NCBI GenBank assembly: GCA_020851465.1
Contig: JADZCR010000008.1
Span: forward strand, 1-64,000
Length of the DNA: 64,000 nt
From: Phycisphaeraceae bacterium
Lineage (GTDB): Bacteria > Planctomycetota > Phycisphaerae > Phycisphaerales > Phycisphaeraceae
Reading direction: 5' to 3'
In this document: positions 17,654 to 25,991 of the stretch, piece after piece
How positions within the stretch are numbered: the stretch's first letter is position 1
How the letters are laid out: the number at the start of each line of letters is the position of its first letter
Position numbers and translations under genes: made by a program
Notes under the pieces: model-generated
Database searches by the model: none
What the model saw: the letters and a program-made list of their open reading frames with translations, nothing else
Told to the model about the DNA's origin: nothing

Positions 17654-18391
17654 TTACCTGCGCGTGCGTCGTCGCAGTGCCGCGGCGATGCCGATCGAAA
17701 GCAACCCTCCGGTTGCTGCCTCCGGCACCGTAGTGGGAGAACCGAATGCCTGCCACTCGCGGAATACGGTTTCGGGGTTCGGGCTGACGGAGGAGGGATC
17801 CACGGCCATGACGCTGAACCGCAGCGATTTCATATTGGACACAATCGGCCCGCCTGACGAGCTGAGTTTCGTATGCGTCGAAGCGTTTGAGATTGCGGGA
17901 TAGGAAGGCCCGAAGCCCTCCTCAACCAAATAATTGTGAAAGATGCCAAGTGAGATGAAAGTGCTTGGCGCGGAGACAGTCGAGTAAAACAATTCATACT
18001 TCTGATCAGAGCGGGAGGTCGTCCAGCCTGCAAAGGTGTCAACCTGCACGAGGTCGTATCCTGCGGTATTCAAGGTGGTGTCAAACGTATAGGTGCTCGT
18101 CCATATGCCATTGGTATCGAACCCTGTGGCGGGCAGGCTGGTATTCGTTCCGTGTGTGTTATTGGTCAACGCCGCTGTGTTGCTCCCTCCTGCGCCCGTA
18201 AACCCGGAGTCCACGCTCGCCATCCCGGATATGAGATTCGTCGTCCCTCCCGGCGCGCTGGCGAGAGGAAACGCCGTCTGCGAGGTATTGCTGGCCTGGT
18301 TCGTTTGCACGATCGACGCCGAGGCGAGCGAGGTGCCGAGCACTGTCGTGGCTGCAAGTAACGAGACAATCAGGTGGTTGGAAGCCTTCAT
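17654..18391 (-). CDS. Secreted PEP-CTERM protein of unknown fold
   Basis: A 245-residue protein. The signal peptide MKASNHLIVSLLAATTVLG (cleavage near ASA|S) is followed by a Ser/Thr/Asn-rich beta-type domain without cysteines (for example TYTFDTTLNTAGYDLVQVDTF), which suggests a discoidin or jelly-roll-like fold. The tail TVPEAATGGLLSIGIAAALRRR is a PEP-CTERM variant with PEA for PEP. ATG 18391 has GGAG upstream; the frame extends 19 codons further, but that would place a polar segment before the signal peptide. It is divergent from the XylR-like regulator, with about 190 bases between them. Confidence 0.85.
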   Translation of the reverse strand: MKASNHLIVSLLAATTVLGTSLASASIVQTNQASNTSQTAFPLASAPGGTTNLISGMASVDSGFTGAGGSNTAALTNNTHGTNTSLPATGFDTNGIWTSTYTFDTTLNTAGYDLVQVDTFAGWTTSRSDQKYELFYSTVSAPSTFISLGIFHNYLVEEGFGPSYPAISNASTHTKLSSSGGPIVSNMKSLRFSVMAVDPSSVSPNPETVFREWQAFGSPTTVPEAATGGLLSIGIAAALRRRTRR

Positions 18392-18584
18392 TTTCTTTCT
18401 TTCTCCTTTGCTACCGAATGCTCCGATCGAGCAACCGATGGATTTCAATCGCCTCTCATTTCGCCACGCGACCGCATGATTCCGTAATCCCCGGCCCTCA
18501 TAGAAAGAGACGAGGCACAGATTTGTGCGTCAATTATCCCTCAAACGACAATCACGGCCACACTATAATGCGCATAACCATTTT

Positions 18585-19790
18585 ATGAAATACGTCAATC
18601 ACCCGTTCAAACTCGCCTCTAATCGCACAATAGACCGCCAGATCGGTCTGGCGGTTCCGATCGGCGATTCGAGCTTCCGCGAAGCCGTCGGCGGTATCAG
18701 TGCCTTTATTCAACATGCGCCAGGTTGGTCGCTGCGCATAATGGACTATTGGGATGTCGATTGGGCGTGGGTACGCCACAAAGCCGACGGGATGTTGATG
18801 TTTCTCACTCGACCGCATCGCGATGAGAGACGGCTTCTCGATATTGGAGTACCGACGGTGCTGGTCATGGCGTCGTGCCCGTCAGTGCTGCCCTCGGTCG
18901 GGGTGGATGAGCGGTCGATCGGCGCAGTCGCAGCGGAGCATCTCCTCGCGCGAGGGCTGCGCCGTTTCGCATACCTCAATCTCACCACACACCACGCTGA
19001 CGCCGATCGGGAACGCGGTTTCACCAGCACGGTTATCAAAGCGGGATTTGAGTGCCGCCTCTACCGCGATGCGCCCCTCTGCCGGCCCAAACAGGAAGCG
19101 GCGATCCTTGCGTGGGTACGCTCGCTTCCCAAGCCCGTCGGCGTGATGGCATTCAACGACTTGATGGCCCAAATGCTAATCCGCATCTGTGGCCATGCGG
19201 GGATTGATGTGCCGGATCACGTCGCCGTCGTAGGCGTTGATAACTGCCCGATCTACTCGCAGCTCGCACCGCCGTATGTCACGAGCGTCATCGGTCCATT
19301 TGAACGGGTCGGCTACGAAGCCGCGGCGATGCTTCAACATCTGATGGATGGCGGAACCGCACCGAATGCGCCGCTGATGCTCCCAGCGGAGAGCGTCGTC
19401 GCCAGACAGTCAAGTGATTTTCTTCTCACTGACGACGCCAACCTCGCCGCAGCCGTGCGTTTCATCCGCGACAATGCCCATCTCGGCGTCGGTGTAAAAC
19501 AACTGCTTCAGGCGGTTCCCATGTCGCGGCGCCGGCTCGAACGGGAGTTTATGAGAAACCTTGGCCGAACACCGCTGCACGAGTTTCATCGCACACGGAT
19601 TATGCTGGCCAAGGAACTGCTGACGACCACCGAGCGTCCCATGCCTGACATCGCCTCGCGCTGTGGCTTCAGCAGTTCCGCCCGGCTCGCGGTGGTGTTC
19701 CGTAAAGTTGTCGGCACAACACCGTCGCGGTTTCGGATGCAAGCCCGGCAGAGCGGAGCGAGCCGCCATCAATCGCGTCGGCTTCACTAA
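18585..19790 (+). CDS. XylR-type regulator: LacI-like sugar-binding domain fused to AraC DNA-binding domain
   Basis: A 401-residue protein. The N-terminal two-thirds is a periplasmic-binding/LacI-like sensor ([69 protein letters not shown]). The C-terminal 100 residues carry the AraC double helix-turn-helix ([35 protein letters not shown]). E. coli XylR, a xylose-responsive activator, has the same architecture, so a sugar ligand is likely. I prefer ATG 18585 over GTG 18525. A TATAAT at 18564-18569 with only a weak -35 would give a very short leader. It may regulate the divergent PEP-CTERM gene. Confidence 0.9.
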   Translation: MKYVNHPFKLASNRTIDRQIGLAVPIGDSSFREAVGGISAFIQHAPGWSLRIMDYWDVDWAWVRHKADGMLMFLTRPHRDERRLLDIGVPTVLVMASCPSVLPSVGVDERSIGAVAAEHLLARGLRRFAYLNLTTHHADADRERGFTSTVIKAGFECRLYRDAPLCRPKQEAAILAWVRSLPKPVGVMAFNDLMAQMLIRICGHAGIDVPDHVAVVGVDNCPIYSQLAPPYVTSVIGPFERVGYEAAAMLQHLMDGGTAPNAPLMLPAESVVARQSSDFLLTDDANLAAAVRFIRDNAHLGVGVKQLLQAVPMSRRRLEREFMRNLGRTPLHEFHRTRIMLAKELLTTTERPMPDIASRCGFSSSARLAVVFRKVVGTTPSRFRMQARQSGASRHQSRRLH

Positions 19791-19965
19791 GCCAGCCTCC
19801 TGTCACACCTTCGGGCACTCATTCGTAACGCACTTACTCAAGAATGGATACGACATCCGAGCCTTGCAGGAACTCCTGATCCACCACGATGCGAAAATGA
19901 CGATGATCTACACTTCTGTCGTAAACCGTAGTCCATCAGCCGTGCGCAGCCCAGCCGCGAGCTAG
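19771..19965 (+). pseudogene. Integron-integrase-like tyrosine recombinase, C-terminal remnant
   Basis: The frame ending at TAG 19965 reads [30 protein letters not shown] and [18 protein letters not shown]. This is the C-terminal catalytic part of IntI/XerD-like recombinases (consensus HTFRHSFATHLL, LLGHxD, TTMIYTHV), with the nucleophile Tyr retained. The catalytic Arg of the HxxR box is Gly here, and everything upstream is missing; the sequence overlaps the end of the AraC gene. It is therefore a dead fragment. The VxNRxxxxVRSP ending is the one seen in integron integrases. Confidence 0.75.
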
Positions 19966-20168
19966 CAAGGGAGCGTGCTATGCTCAGCCATCTGAACATG
20001 CTGGCGGGCCAACAGCGGAACATGGGAGTCGTTATCGTTTGATGGCAAATAATATGGATTACGTCTCCGCGTGTGCGGGGACGTTATGCCGGCCCCCAGA
20101 GCGTTGCCGGGATGTTAGATGGGGGCGGCTAATTTCTGTTCGGCGGACTTGGAGAGGGAGAAGCGCAC

Positions 20169-20633
20169 ATGATCCGGAAGGTCTTGGTTGTGGCGTGGCT
20201 CGCATCCACGGTCCCGGTCGTTGGGGCAATTGGATTGCTTCACCAGTCGAATGCGCGGAAGGCCGCATTCTGCGCGGCTGCCACAGGCAGAGCTGAGGGG
20301 CAAGTGGTCAAGATCGATCACGAGAATGGAAGGCGTATTCGGCTGGTGCCCGTTCTCACATTCACGACGGCCGAGGGCCGCGCGATCGAGTTCAAGTCCC
20401 GGAATCAAGACCTGTTGGCCTACCCGCCGTACAAGTACGCGGTCGGTCAGAAGTGGCCAGTCGTGTACGTTCCCGCCGAGCCGGAACGAGCCGAAATCGA
20501 CGACTCGAGCCTGCGGCAGCCAGACGGAGATGTTCTGCAAAAGGCAGGCTTCATCTGGTGCGGTGCGATGACAGCGCTTTTCGCGCTTCTTGGAGTCTGG
20601 CTGGCACGGCGTCAGAAACCGGCGACACCTTGA
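20169..20633 (+). CDS. DUF3592-type membrane protein
   Basis: A 154-residue protein with a transmembrane segment at each end (residues about 5-23 and 127-146). A soluble central beta-domain lies between them, with PVLTFTTAEGRAIEF and YAVGQKWPVVYVPAEPERAEID. This is the pattern of DUF3592 proteins, a widespread family of unknown function. A GGGAG about ten bases upstream supports ATG 20169. It lies in a patch of accessory genes between an integrase relic and a peroxiredoxin and is transcribed alone. Confidence 0.75.
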   Translation: MIRKVLVVAWLASTVPVVGAIGLLHQSNARKAAFCAAATGRAEGQVVKIDHENGRRIRLVPVLTFTTAEGRAIEFKSRNQDLLAYPPYKYAVGQKWPVVYVPAEPERAEIDDSSLRQPDGDVLQKAGFIWCGAMTALFALLGVWLARRQKPATP

Positions 20634-20814
20634 CGCAGCCGGTCGCAAGGCCGCAGCAACAAGAAAGCTCCGGGCTTCGATGACTCAGAGCAATAGCCAG
20701 TTCTAAGACACCCAGCCCGGGCACTGCGGCGAACCCGGCATAATGTCGGAGTTCGCAATCAGTGCATCCGGGTGCCGGGTCGCTGAGTTTGATCGTTGAA
20801 CGCAGGGAGCTGAC

Positions 20815-21378
20815 ATGTCAGCAAATAATGATTTTCCACTACCGGAAGGCTTGCCCGTTCCGGTAGATGACGGTGCTGCCGACCATCTTCCCGGTTTGGA
20901 GATGCCGCCATTGGTGTTGCTGAGTACTGACGGCTCCGAGGTGAATCTGGCAGACATTGAGGGTTATTGGGTTCTATACATCTACCCAATGACGGGTCGG
21001 CCAGGCGTTGCGCTGCCTGATGGCTGGGACGTCATTCCAGGCGCACGGGGATGTACGCCGCAATCGTGTGGTTTTCGAGACCATTACGCGGAGCTGCAAG
21101 CGTTCAATAGCCGTGTCTTTGGATTGAGCACTCAAGACTCCGACTACCAGCGAGAGGCTCGGAACAGACTTCATCTGCCGTTTCACTTGCTGAGTGATTC
21201 TGGACTCAAGCTGAAGCATCAGCTCGGGCTGCCCACTTTTCAGGCCGCCGGGATGGAACTGTTCAAGCGATTGACGCTGATTGGCAATCATCGTCGCATA
21301 GCAAAGGTGTTCTATCCGGTCTTCCCGCCAAATCAGAACGCCGAGGATGTGCTGGCTTGGTTCAAAGCAAACACATGA
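20815..21378 (+). CDS. PrxQ/BCP-like peroxiredoxin
   Basis: A 187-residue thiol peroxidase. The peroxidatic Cys80 and a second Cys85 sit in GARGCTPQSCGFRDHYAEL, the CX4C arrangement of BCP/PrxQ enzymes that form an intramolecular disulfide. The thioredoxin-fold strands VLYIYPMTGRPG and FGLSTQDSDYQ are present. It reduces peroxides with electrons from thioredoxin in the cytoplasm. The variant with an insert between YPMTG and the first Cys is known from cyanobacteria and proteobacteria. AGGGAG seven bases upstream supports the start. No thioredoxin gene is near. Confidence 0.9.
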   Translation: MSANNDFPLPEGLPVPVDDGAADHLPGLEMPPLVLLSTDGSEVNLADIEGYWVLYIYPMTGRPGVALPDGWDVIPGARGCTPQSCGFRDHYAELQAFNSRVFGLSTQDSDYQREARNRLHLPFHLLSDSGLKLKHQLGLPTFQAAGMELFKRLTLIGNHRRIAKVFYPVFPPNQNAEDVLAWFKANT

Positions 21379-21502
21379 AAAAGTCAATGCCTCGCCGACC
21401 TCGCCACGACTTCAGGCAAACCACACCGCCTGCTGACAGGTAAACCCCGCGTCCGTGGTCCCCGGTTGATCTTGATGATTTCACGAATCATCTCCAGTAA
21501 GC

Positions 21503-21720
21503 ATTCGCAGAACGCTGGAAAACTCCCTTGACAAACGGTTTCGATGGCGGTTGGTGACGCTCGCTCAGGCCGTCCGCAACAGCGGTGCAGACCGCACGTG
21601 GGACGAACTATCCCGCCTCCTCCAGAACAACGAGGAGATGTTCGACGCGCACGGACATCGGCGAAATCTGGGGATCTTCACCGAACACCGTGACACACTC
21701 AGTTTCCTCGACGGCAGGAT
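21503..21720 (+). pseudogene. Helicase (SNF2-type) fragment
   Basis: The frame through 21551-21720 reads RTWDELSRLLQ, EMFDAHGHRRNLGIF and TEHRDTLSFLDGRI. This resembles the segment just before the second RecA-like domain of large SNF2-type helicases (consensus KLxIFTEHRDTLxYL). The similarity starts near 21503 and is lost after 21720. Flanks are unrelated and there is no start with RBS. Nothing else is seen between the peroxiredoxin and the GH18 gene. Confidence 0.5.
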
Positions 21721-21842
21721 CATGATGTCCAAGTACACATGCCCCGATCCGTGGTACGCTGCGCCGCCGTGGCGGGACGGGGCCGTAGGCCGGGGGCCTG
21801 TCGGGAGTTCTGAATCATCATGGCTTGTCAGGAGTAACCGCG

Positions 21843-22805
21843 ATGCCCAAAGCCAGGCGTCACGTGTCAGCGTGGTTCAACACTGAGGTTTACGACCAGG
21901 GGCTGGAGCTGCTCACGCGGCACGCTGCACTGTTCGACGACATCAGCATCGGGTGGGCTAACTACCAGAAACGCGATCTTCGCAAGGAGCAGGCCATCCT
22001 CGATGTCTGCAAAGACGCGAACGTCGGGGCGCTCATCCTGGCAGGCGGTTCCGACCACCCGAATGCGCAGGCCATTGACCTCATCAAGCGGCACCCTGAG
22101 CAACTCGTGGACTTCTATCTGCGCGAGACAGACAGGCCGGGCATCACCGGCGTGGACGTGGATTACGAGGGACTCCCCGGCGACATACGGAACGCTTATA
22201 CCGACTTCATGTGCCTGTTGGCCCAGAGGCTGCACGACGCGGGTAAAGTCGTGAGCATCTGCGCGGGCGCAGTGGACGAGCGGGTTGCGTTGTATCACGC
22301 ACGCAACGGCGTCGAGCCGTTCATCGACGCCGAACGGGTCGGTGCCGTCGTGGATCAGTTTCGGGTCCTCTGCTACGACATGTATGTTCCCCCGTCCTTG
22401 TTCGTAGGCCCGACCGCTACGGTCCCGTGGGTGAGCGACGTGCTGTCCTACACGCTCCAGAAGGTGCCTCGTGACCGCGTCGTCGCCGGGCTGAGCATTC
22501 ACTCAGTGGACTGGAACCTCACCGCTCCTGAAAAATCGGCCGCGCTGTACGACCAAGGCCGCATCGAAGACCTCGCGCGCCGATCCGTGTGCGGTCTGGG
22601 TTACGTGATGTATTACGACGTGTATTACCTGCGATACATCGATGACGACGGATCGACGCATTTGGCGTGGATCAACAACGCTGAAACATTCGCGTACCTG
22701 CTCGACCTCGTCAATACGTTCGACATCGGCGGCATCTCGGTGTGGGAACTCCTCGGCGGCGACCCCGCGGTGTGGCGGGCGATCCACGATAAGTTCGCTG
22801 TTTGA
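21843..22805 (+). CDS. GH18-type glycoside hydrolase without signal peptide
   Basis: A 320-residue TIM-barrel protein of the GH18 (chitinase-like) family. GVDVDYEGL supplies the DxDxE catalytic motif, with Asp105, Asp107 and the acid Glu109. LCYDMY matches the MxYD strand, and GGISVWELLGGD the final barrel strand. GH18 enzymes cleave chitin or GlcNAc-containing glycans, or are inactive lectins; the intact DxDxE favours activity. AGGAG eight bases before ATG 21843 fixes the start. The N-terminus MPKARRHVSAWFN is not a signal peptide, so the protein appears cytoplasmic, which is unusual. It is monocistronic, and the 180 bases after it show nothing. Confidence 0.85.
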   Translation: MPKARRHVSAWFNTEVYDQGLELLTRHAALFDDISIGWANYQKRDLRKEQAILDVCKDANVGALILAGGSDHPNAQAIDLIKRHPEQLVDFYLRETDRPGITGVDVDYEGLPGDIRNAYTDFMCLLAQRLHDAGKVVSICAGAVDERVALYHARNGVEPFIDAERVGAVVDQFRVLCYDMYVPPSLFVGPTATVPWVSDVLSYTLQKVPRDRVVAGLSIHSVDWNLTAPEKSAALYDQGRIEDLARRSVCGLGYVMYYDVYYLRYIDDDGSTHLAWINNAETFAYLLDLVNTFDIGGISVWELLGGDPAVWRAIHDKFAV

Positions 22806-22984
22806 TAGCCGGAGGCACAGTCTTCGATTCTGTTTTATTCATGCTTAATTATTTTTCTTCCCCGCCAGCAACTTTCCCTAAAATTCCCGCACGCTCTGGT
22901 AGCCCACGCCGCCGCCGGCCTCTTCGGCTACTGCGATTACACGCAAGAACAAAAATAAAAACGACTAGCCATTTCACCAGCACC

Positions 22985-24001
22985 TCAGGGCTGGAGTAAG
23001 GCTTTGATAGCTCTTCGCTCATCCATCGCTCGGTAGCCCTCAGCCACCTGATTCAGCGGCAATCTCAGGTCAAAAACTTTTCCGGGGTTTATAGTGCGGC
23101 TCAGCACCAGATCGATGAGCTTTGGCAGGTATCGCCGCACGGGTGCGGGACCGCCATGCAGGTGAACATGGGAGTAGAAAAGGTCTTGGCCGTCGAGTTT
23201 CATTTCATGCGGCACTCCGACAAAGGAAGTGTACCCACCGGGCCGCGTGCAACGGATCGCCTGCATCATCGCCTGCTGCGTACCGACGCACTCCAGAACC
23301 GAATCCGCGCCAACACCTTTGGTCATGTCTTTGATGACGGCCACGCCCTCGTCGTCACGTTGGGTCACGATGTCGGTCGCGCCATACTCGCGGGCGAGGG
23401 TCTGGCGCTTTGCATGGCGGCTCATCGCGATGATGCGCTCGGCACCCATTTGCTTGGCCGAGAGAACACCGAGCAACCCGACCGCACCGTCGCCGACGAC
23501 CACGACGGTCGATCCCGGCTTGACGTTCGCAGCGTCGGCGGCGAACCAGCCCGTACCCAGCACGTCGGACGTCGCCAGCAGGCTCGGAATCAGATCTTCA
23601 GACGGCGTGTCTTCGGTCGGCACGAGTGTGCCATCCGCATGCGGGACGCGCAGAAAGGGCGCCTGCGCCCGCGTCATGAACTCTCGCTGCATGCAAGATG
23701 ATTGGTAGCCGTGCTTGCAATGCGGGCAGGTGTTATCCGAGGTGGCAAATGAGCCGACGACGAACTGGCCGGGCTTCACGTTCTTCACCGCATTGCCGAC
23801 TTCCTCGACGAAGCCGCAGTATTCGTGTCCCATCGGCTGCGGACCGCTGATCGGCTGTATTCCGCGGTAGGGCCACAGGTCTGAGCCACACACGCACGTC
23901 GCAGCCATACGGATGACCGCGTCCGTCGGCTTTTCGATCCTAGGCATCTCGCGATCTTCGAAGCGGACGTCGCGCGGGCCGTACAGGATTGCTCCTCGCA
24001 T
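22985..24001 (-). CDS. Zinc-dependent alcohol dehydrogenase (MDR family)
   Basis: A 338-residue medium-chain dehydrogenase. Catalytic-zinc ligands are Cys38 (CVCGSDLW) and His59-Glu60 (PMGHEYCGF). The structural-zinc loop CPHCKHGYQSSC keeps three cysteines, with His/Gly in place of the fourth. The Rossmann motif GDGAVGLLG lies near residue 170. It oxidises alcohols or reduces aldehydes with NAD(P). It is the last gene of a seven-gene minus-strand operon, starting 23 bases after the tautomerase, with GGAG before ATG 24001. The genes upstream suggest a role in turnover of reactive carbonyl or ring compounds. Confidence 0.93.
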   Translation of the reverse strand: MRGAILYGPRDVRFEDREMPRIEKPTDAVIRMAATCVCGSDLWPYRGIQPISGPQPMGHEYCGFVEEVGNAVKNVKPGQFVVGSFATSDNTCPHCKHGYQSSCMQREFMTRAQAPFLRVPHADGTLVPTEDTPSEDLIPSLLATSDVLGTGWFAADAANVKPGSTVVVVGDGAVGLLGVLSAKQMGAERIIAMSRHAKRQTLAREYGATDIVTQRDDEGVAVIKDMTKGVGADSVLECVGTQQAMMQAIRCTRPGGYTSFVGVPHEMKLDGQDLFYSHVHLHGGPAPVRRYLPKLIDLVLSRTINPGKVFDLRLPLNQVAEGYRAMDERRAIKALLQP

Positions 24002-24024
24002 GATTCATCTCCTCGCTGTGATTC

Positions 24025-24270
24025 TCATGATGACGGCAAATCGGACAAGTCGTAACCCGGTTTCTTGTACATCTGCTCCGGCTTGCCCACGATGTCGGGC
24101 TTGTAGACCTTCTCTGCCCAGTCCCGCGCGTCGACCTCCTCCATCACGACCGAGACGGACTCCTCGCCGTAGCCCAGTACGTCCGTGACGGCTTGGGTGA
24201 TTCGCTCGGCGAGTCGGGCTTTCTGTTGCTCGGATTTACCGGGCCAGAGTTTGACGATGACGTGCGGCAT
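24025..24270 (-). CDS. 4-oxalocrotonate tautomerase-like protein
   Basis: An 81-residue protein with the catalytic Pro2 directly after the initiator Met ([20 protein letters not shown]) and the usual beta-alpha-beta topology. The length is slightly above the 60-70 residues of classical 4-OT because of a C-terminal extension ([10 protein letters not shown]). Such enzymes isomerise enol or dienol acids in aromatic degradation. AGGAGG lies directly upstream. It sits 30 bases after the carboxymuconolactone decarboxylase gene in the same operon. Confidence 0.9.
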   Translation of the reverse strand: MPHVIVKLWPGKSEQQKARLAERITQAVTDVLGYGEESVSVVMEEVDARDWAEKVYKPDIVGKPEQMYKKPGYDLSDLPSS

Positions 24271-24300
24271 GATTTCCTCCTCGATATCGGGCTTCTGCCT

Positions 24301-25125
24301 CTATTTGGGACGCTTCTCGAAAACATCCTTCATGACCGGGAGAGCGGACATGGCGTTCGGCCAGCCAGCGTGAAAAGCCAAGTGTGTGATGACTTCCGCC
24401 GCCTGCGCCTGCGTCAGGCCGTTGTCCATCGCCTTGTTGAGGTGAAAGGGCATCTGAGCGACATGGCCGGACGCGACCAGCGCGCTGACTGTGACAAGGC
24501 TCCGATCCCGCGGCGCGAGGCCGGGACGCAGCCACAGGTCGTGGAACAGGATGTCGGTCGTGTACTGCACGAGCCCTGGGGCCACAGCCCCGAATTGTTG
24601 CTCGACGGTCGCCGCACGCTTCGCCTCGGCGGCCTTGTCGAGGGGGAGAAGGTCGGGCAAAGCCGCAGGCAGCTGATCAGCCCCGATCTTGCGGTGGGCG
24701 AAGACGTCCTTCGCGACGGCCGCGGCCGACATGGCGTTCCCCCACCCGGAGTAGAACGCGAGGTGCGTGATGATCTCGGAGACCTCTCCCGGCTTGACGC
24801 CACTGTCGAGCGCCAGGTCGAGGTAATAGGGCATCTCGACAGTTTGGTTCCGGGCGACGAGCGCCGCGAGCGTCACGATGCCCCGGTCTCGCGGGGACAA
24901 ACCGGAACGCTTCCACAGGCCGCCGCGGACGGTGTCTTGCGTGTATCGATCGAGGGCTGGAGAAACCATGCTTATCTCCTTCGTGGTAATGGTCGGGTAG
25001 CGAATGTCGTGTTTCGGCACGGCATCGGCCTTTTCCGGCGCGCGCCATGCCGAGGCGACCGGGTAAAGCAATGCCCCCAACGAGAGTACGGAGATCGCGA
25101 GGGACGTAGCGACGAGTCGTTTCAT
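24301..25125 (-). CDS. Exported double-domain carboxymuconolactone decarboxylase family protein
   Basis: A 274-residue protein. An N-terminal Sec-type signal or anchor (MKRLVATSLAISVLSLGALL) precedes two tandem CMD domains. Each has an SPRDRGIVTLAALVA or APRDRSLVTVSALVA helix, and EIITHLAFYSGWGNAMSA or EVITHLAFHAGWPNAMSA. The latter is the core of gamma-carboxymuconolactone decarboxylases; no redox CxxC is present, so it is not AhpD-like. Export of a CMD protein is unusual. GGAGGTGA before ATG 25125 settles the start. It is a member of the redox operon. Confidence 0.88.
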   Translation of the reverse strand: MKRLVATSLAISVLSLGALLYPVASAWRAPEKADAVPKHDIRYPTITTKEISMVSPALDRYTQDTVRGGLWKRSGLSPRDRGIVTLAALVARNQTVEMPYYLDLALDSGVKPGEVSEIITHLAFYSGWGNAMSAAAVAKDVFAHRKIGADQLPAALPDLLPLDKAAEAKRAATVEQQFGAVAPGLVQYTTDILFHDLWLRPGLAPRDRSLVTVSALVASGHVAQMPFHLNKAMDNGLTQAQAAEVITHLAFHAGWPNAMSALPVMKDVFEKRPK

Positions 25126-25214
25126 GCGATCACCTCCGAGCCCGGATATCATCCCGTTGCACTTCAGTCACTGTGCGAGTCGATCCTCACCGCCATGTCC
25201 ATTCAAACCCACTC

Positions 25215-25904
25215 TCACCGCACGGTGTACCGGAGCCACACGGCTCCGCCGTCCAGTACACGGTGACTGGCCAGCGTGATCGACGTGACCTTCGCCTGCC
25301 TGCTGCCGTCCGCTTCACTCGACTGAAAGACGCACGGTGCCCCTTCGACGCCATCAATGGCGGGAAAGAGAATCAGGCTGATTTCGTCGATCAACCCGTC
25401 GCGCAGGAACGCACCATTGGTCACGCCCCCGCCCTGGAGCAGGAGACGCTTGACCCCGAGTTCCCGAGCGAGGCTGTCTAAGGCGCGCGGGAGGTCGAGT
25501 TGCGACTCTCCGGCAAACAGGTACGACACTCCGTCTGTGCGGAGGCCCGCCAGATGCGTATCGGGCACCTGTTCGGTCAGAACGACCACGATGTGGTCGC
25601 CTTCGACGTCCGACCTTCCCCAGGCGATTTTTCCATGGGGATCAAGCACGACGCCGTATGCCTTCGCATCACGCTGGGCAAACCACGGCTCTCGCGAAAA
25701 ATGCTCTTCCGAATGAGCCGGGTACGATTTGCCCTTGGCGTACTCCTGACCGGTGGTGCGGCCGACGATCCAGGCATCGACCGCGAGTTCCTGGTAGACG
25801 CGCTCGAAGAGACCTTCGGCGACCACACCCTCGGGACGCCAACGGTTGAGCAGGGTACGGCCGTCGATACTGGCAGCCATGTGACAGATGACGTAGGGCT
25901 TCAT
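25215..25904 (-). CDS. RibD C-terminal/DHFR-like reductase
   Basis: A 229-residue protein with the dihydrofolate-reductase-like fold of the RibD C-terminal domain: YVICHMAASIDGRT at the start, DAWIVGRTTGQEY, and LLLQGGGVTNGAFLRDGLIDEISLI near residue 155. Stand-alone members reduce pteridine- or riboflavin-like compounds or other carbonyls with NADPH. No deaminase domain and no other riboflavin genes are present, so a riboflavin role is unlikely; the operon context points to small-molecule reduction. GGGGAGG lies before ATG 25904. Confidence 0.88.
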   Translation of the reverse strand: MKPYVICHMAASIDGRTLLNRWRPEGVVAEGLFERVYQELAVDAWIVGRTTGQEYAKGKSYPAHSEEHFSREPWFAQRDAKAYGVVLDPHGKIAWGRSDVEGDHIVVVLTEQVPDTHLAGLRTDGVSYLFAGESQLDLPRALDSLARELGVKRLLLQGGGVTNGAFLRDGLIDEISLILFPAIDGVEGAPCVFQSSEADGSRQAKVTSITLASHRVLDGGAVWLRYTVR

Positions 25905-25991
25905 GAGACCTCCCCGCTCGTGAAGATCCGTCGAATTGCGCTCAGGCTCATCATCTTCTCGTCGCTCCTTCCATTACTTCGCCGTGACGGC

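Noticed and set aside
18564-18569. TATAAT before the XylR-like gene as a promoter
   Set aside because: No acceptable -35 element lies 15-19 bases upstream, so it is only mentioned with the gene.
20096-20122. GTTAGAT near 20113 as an attC right core
   Set aside because: It matches GTTRRRY, but no RYYYAAC partner lies within a plausible distance upstream.
24193-25266. Plus-strand open frame of 357 codons
   Set aside because: Antisense to the tautomerase and CMD genes, which have clear motifs and RBSs.
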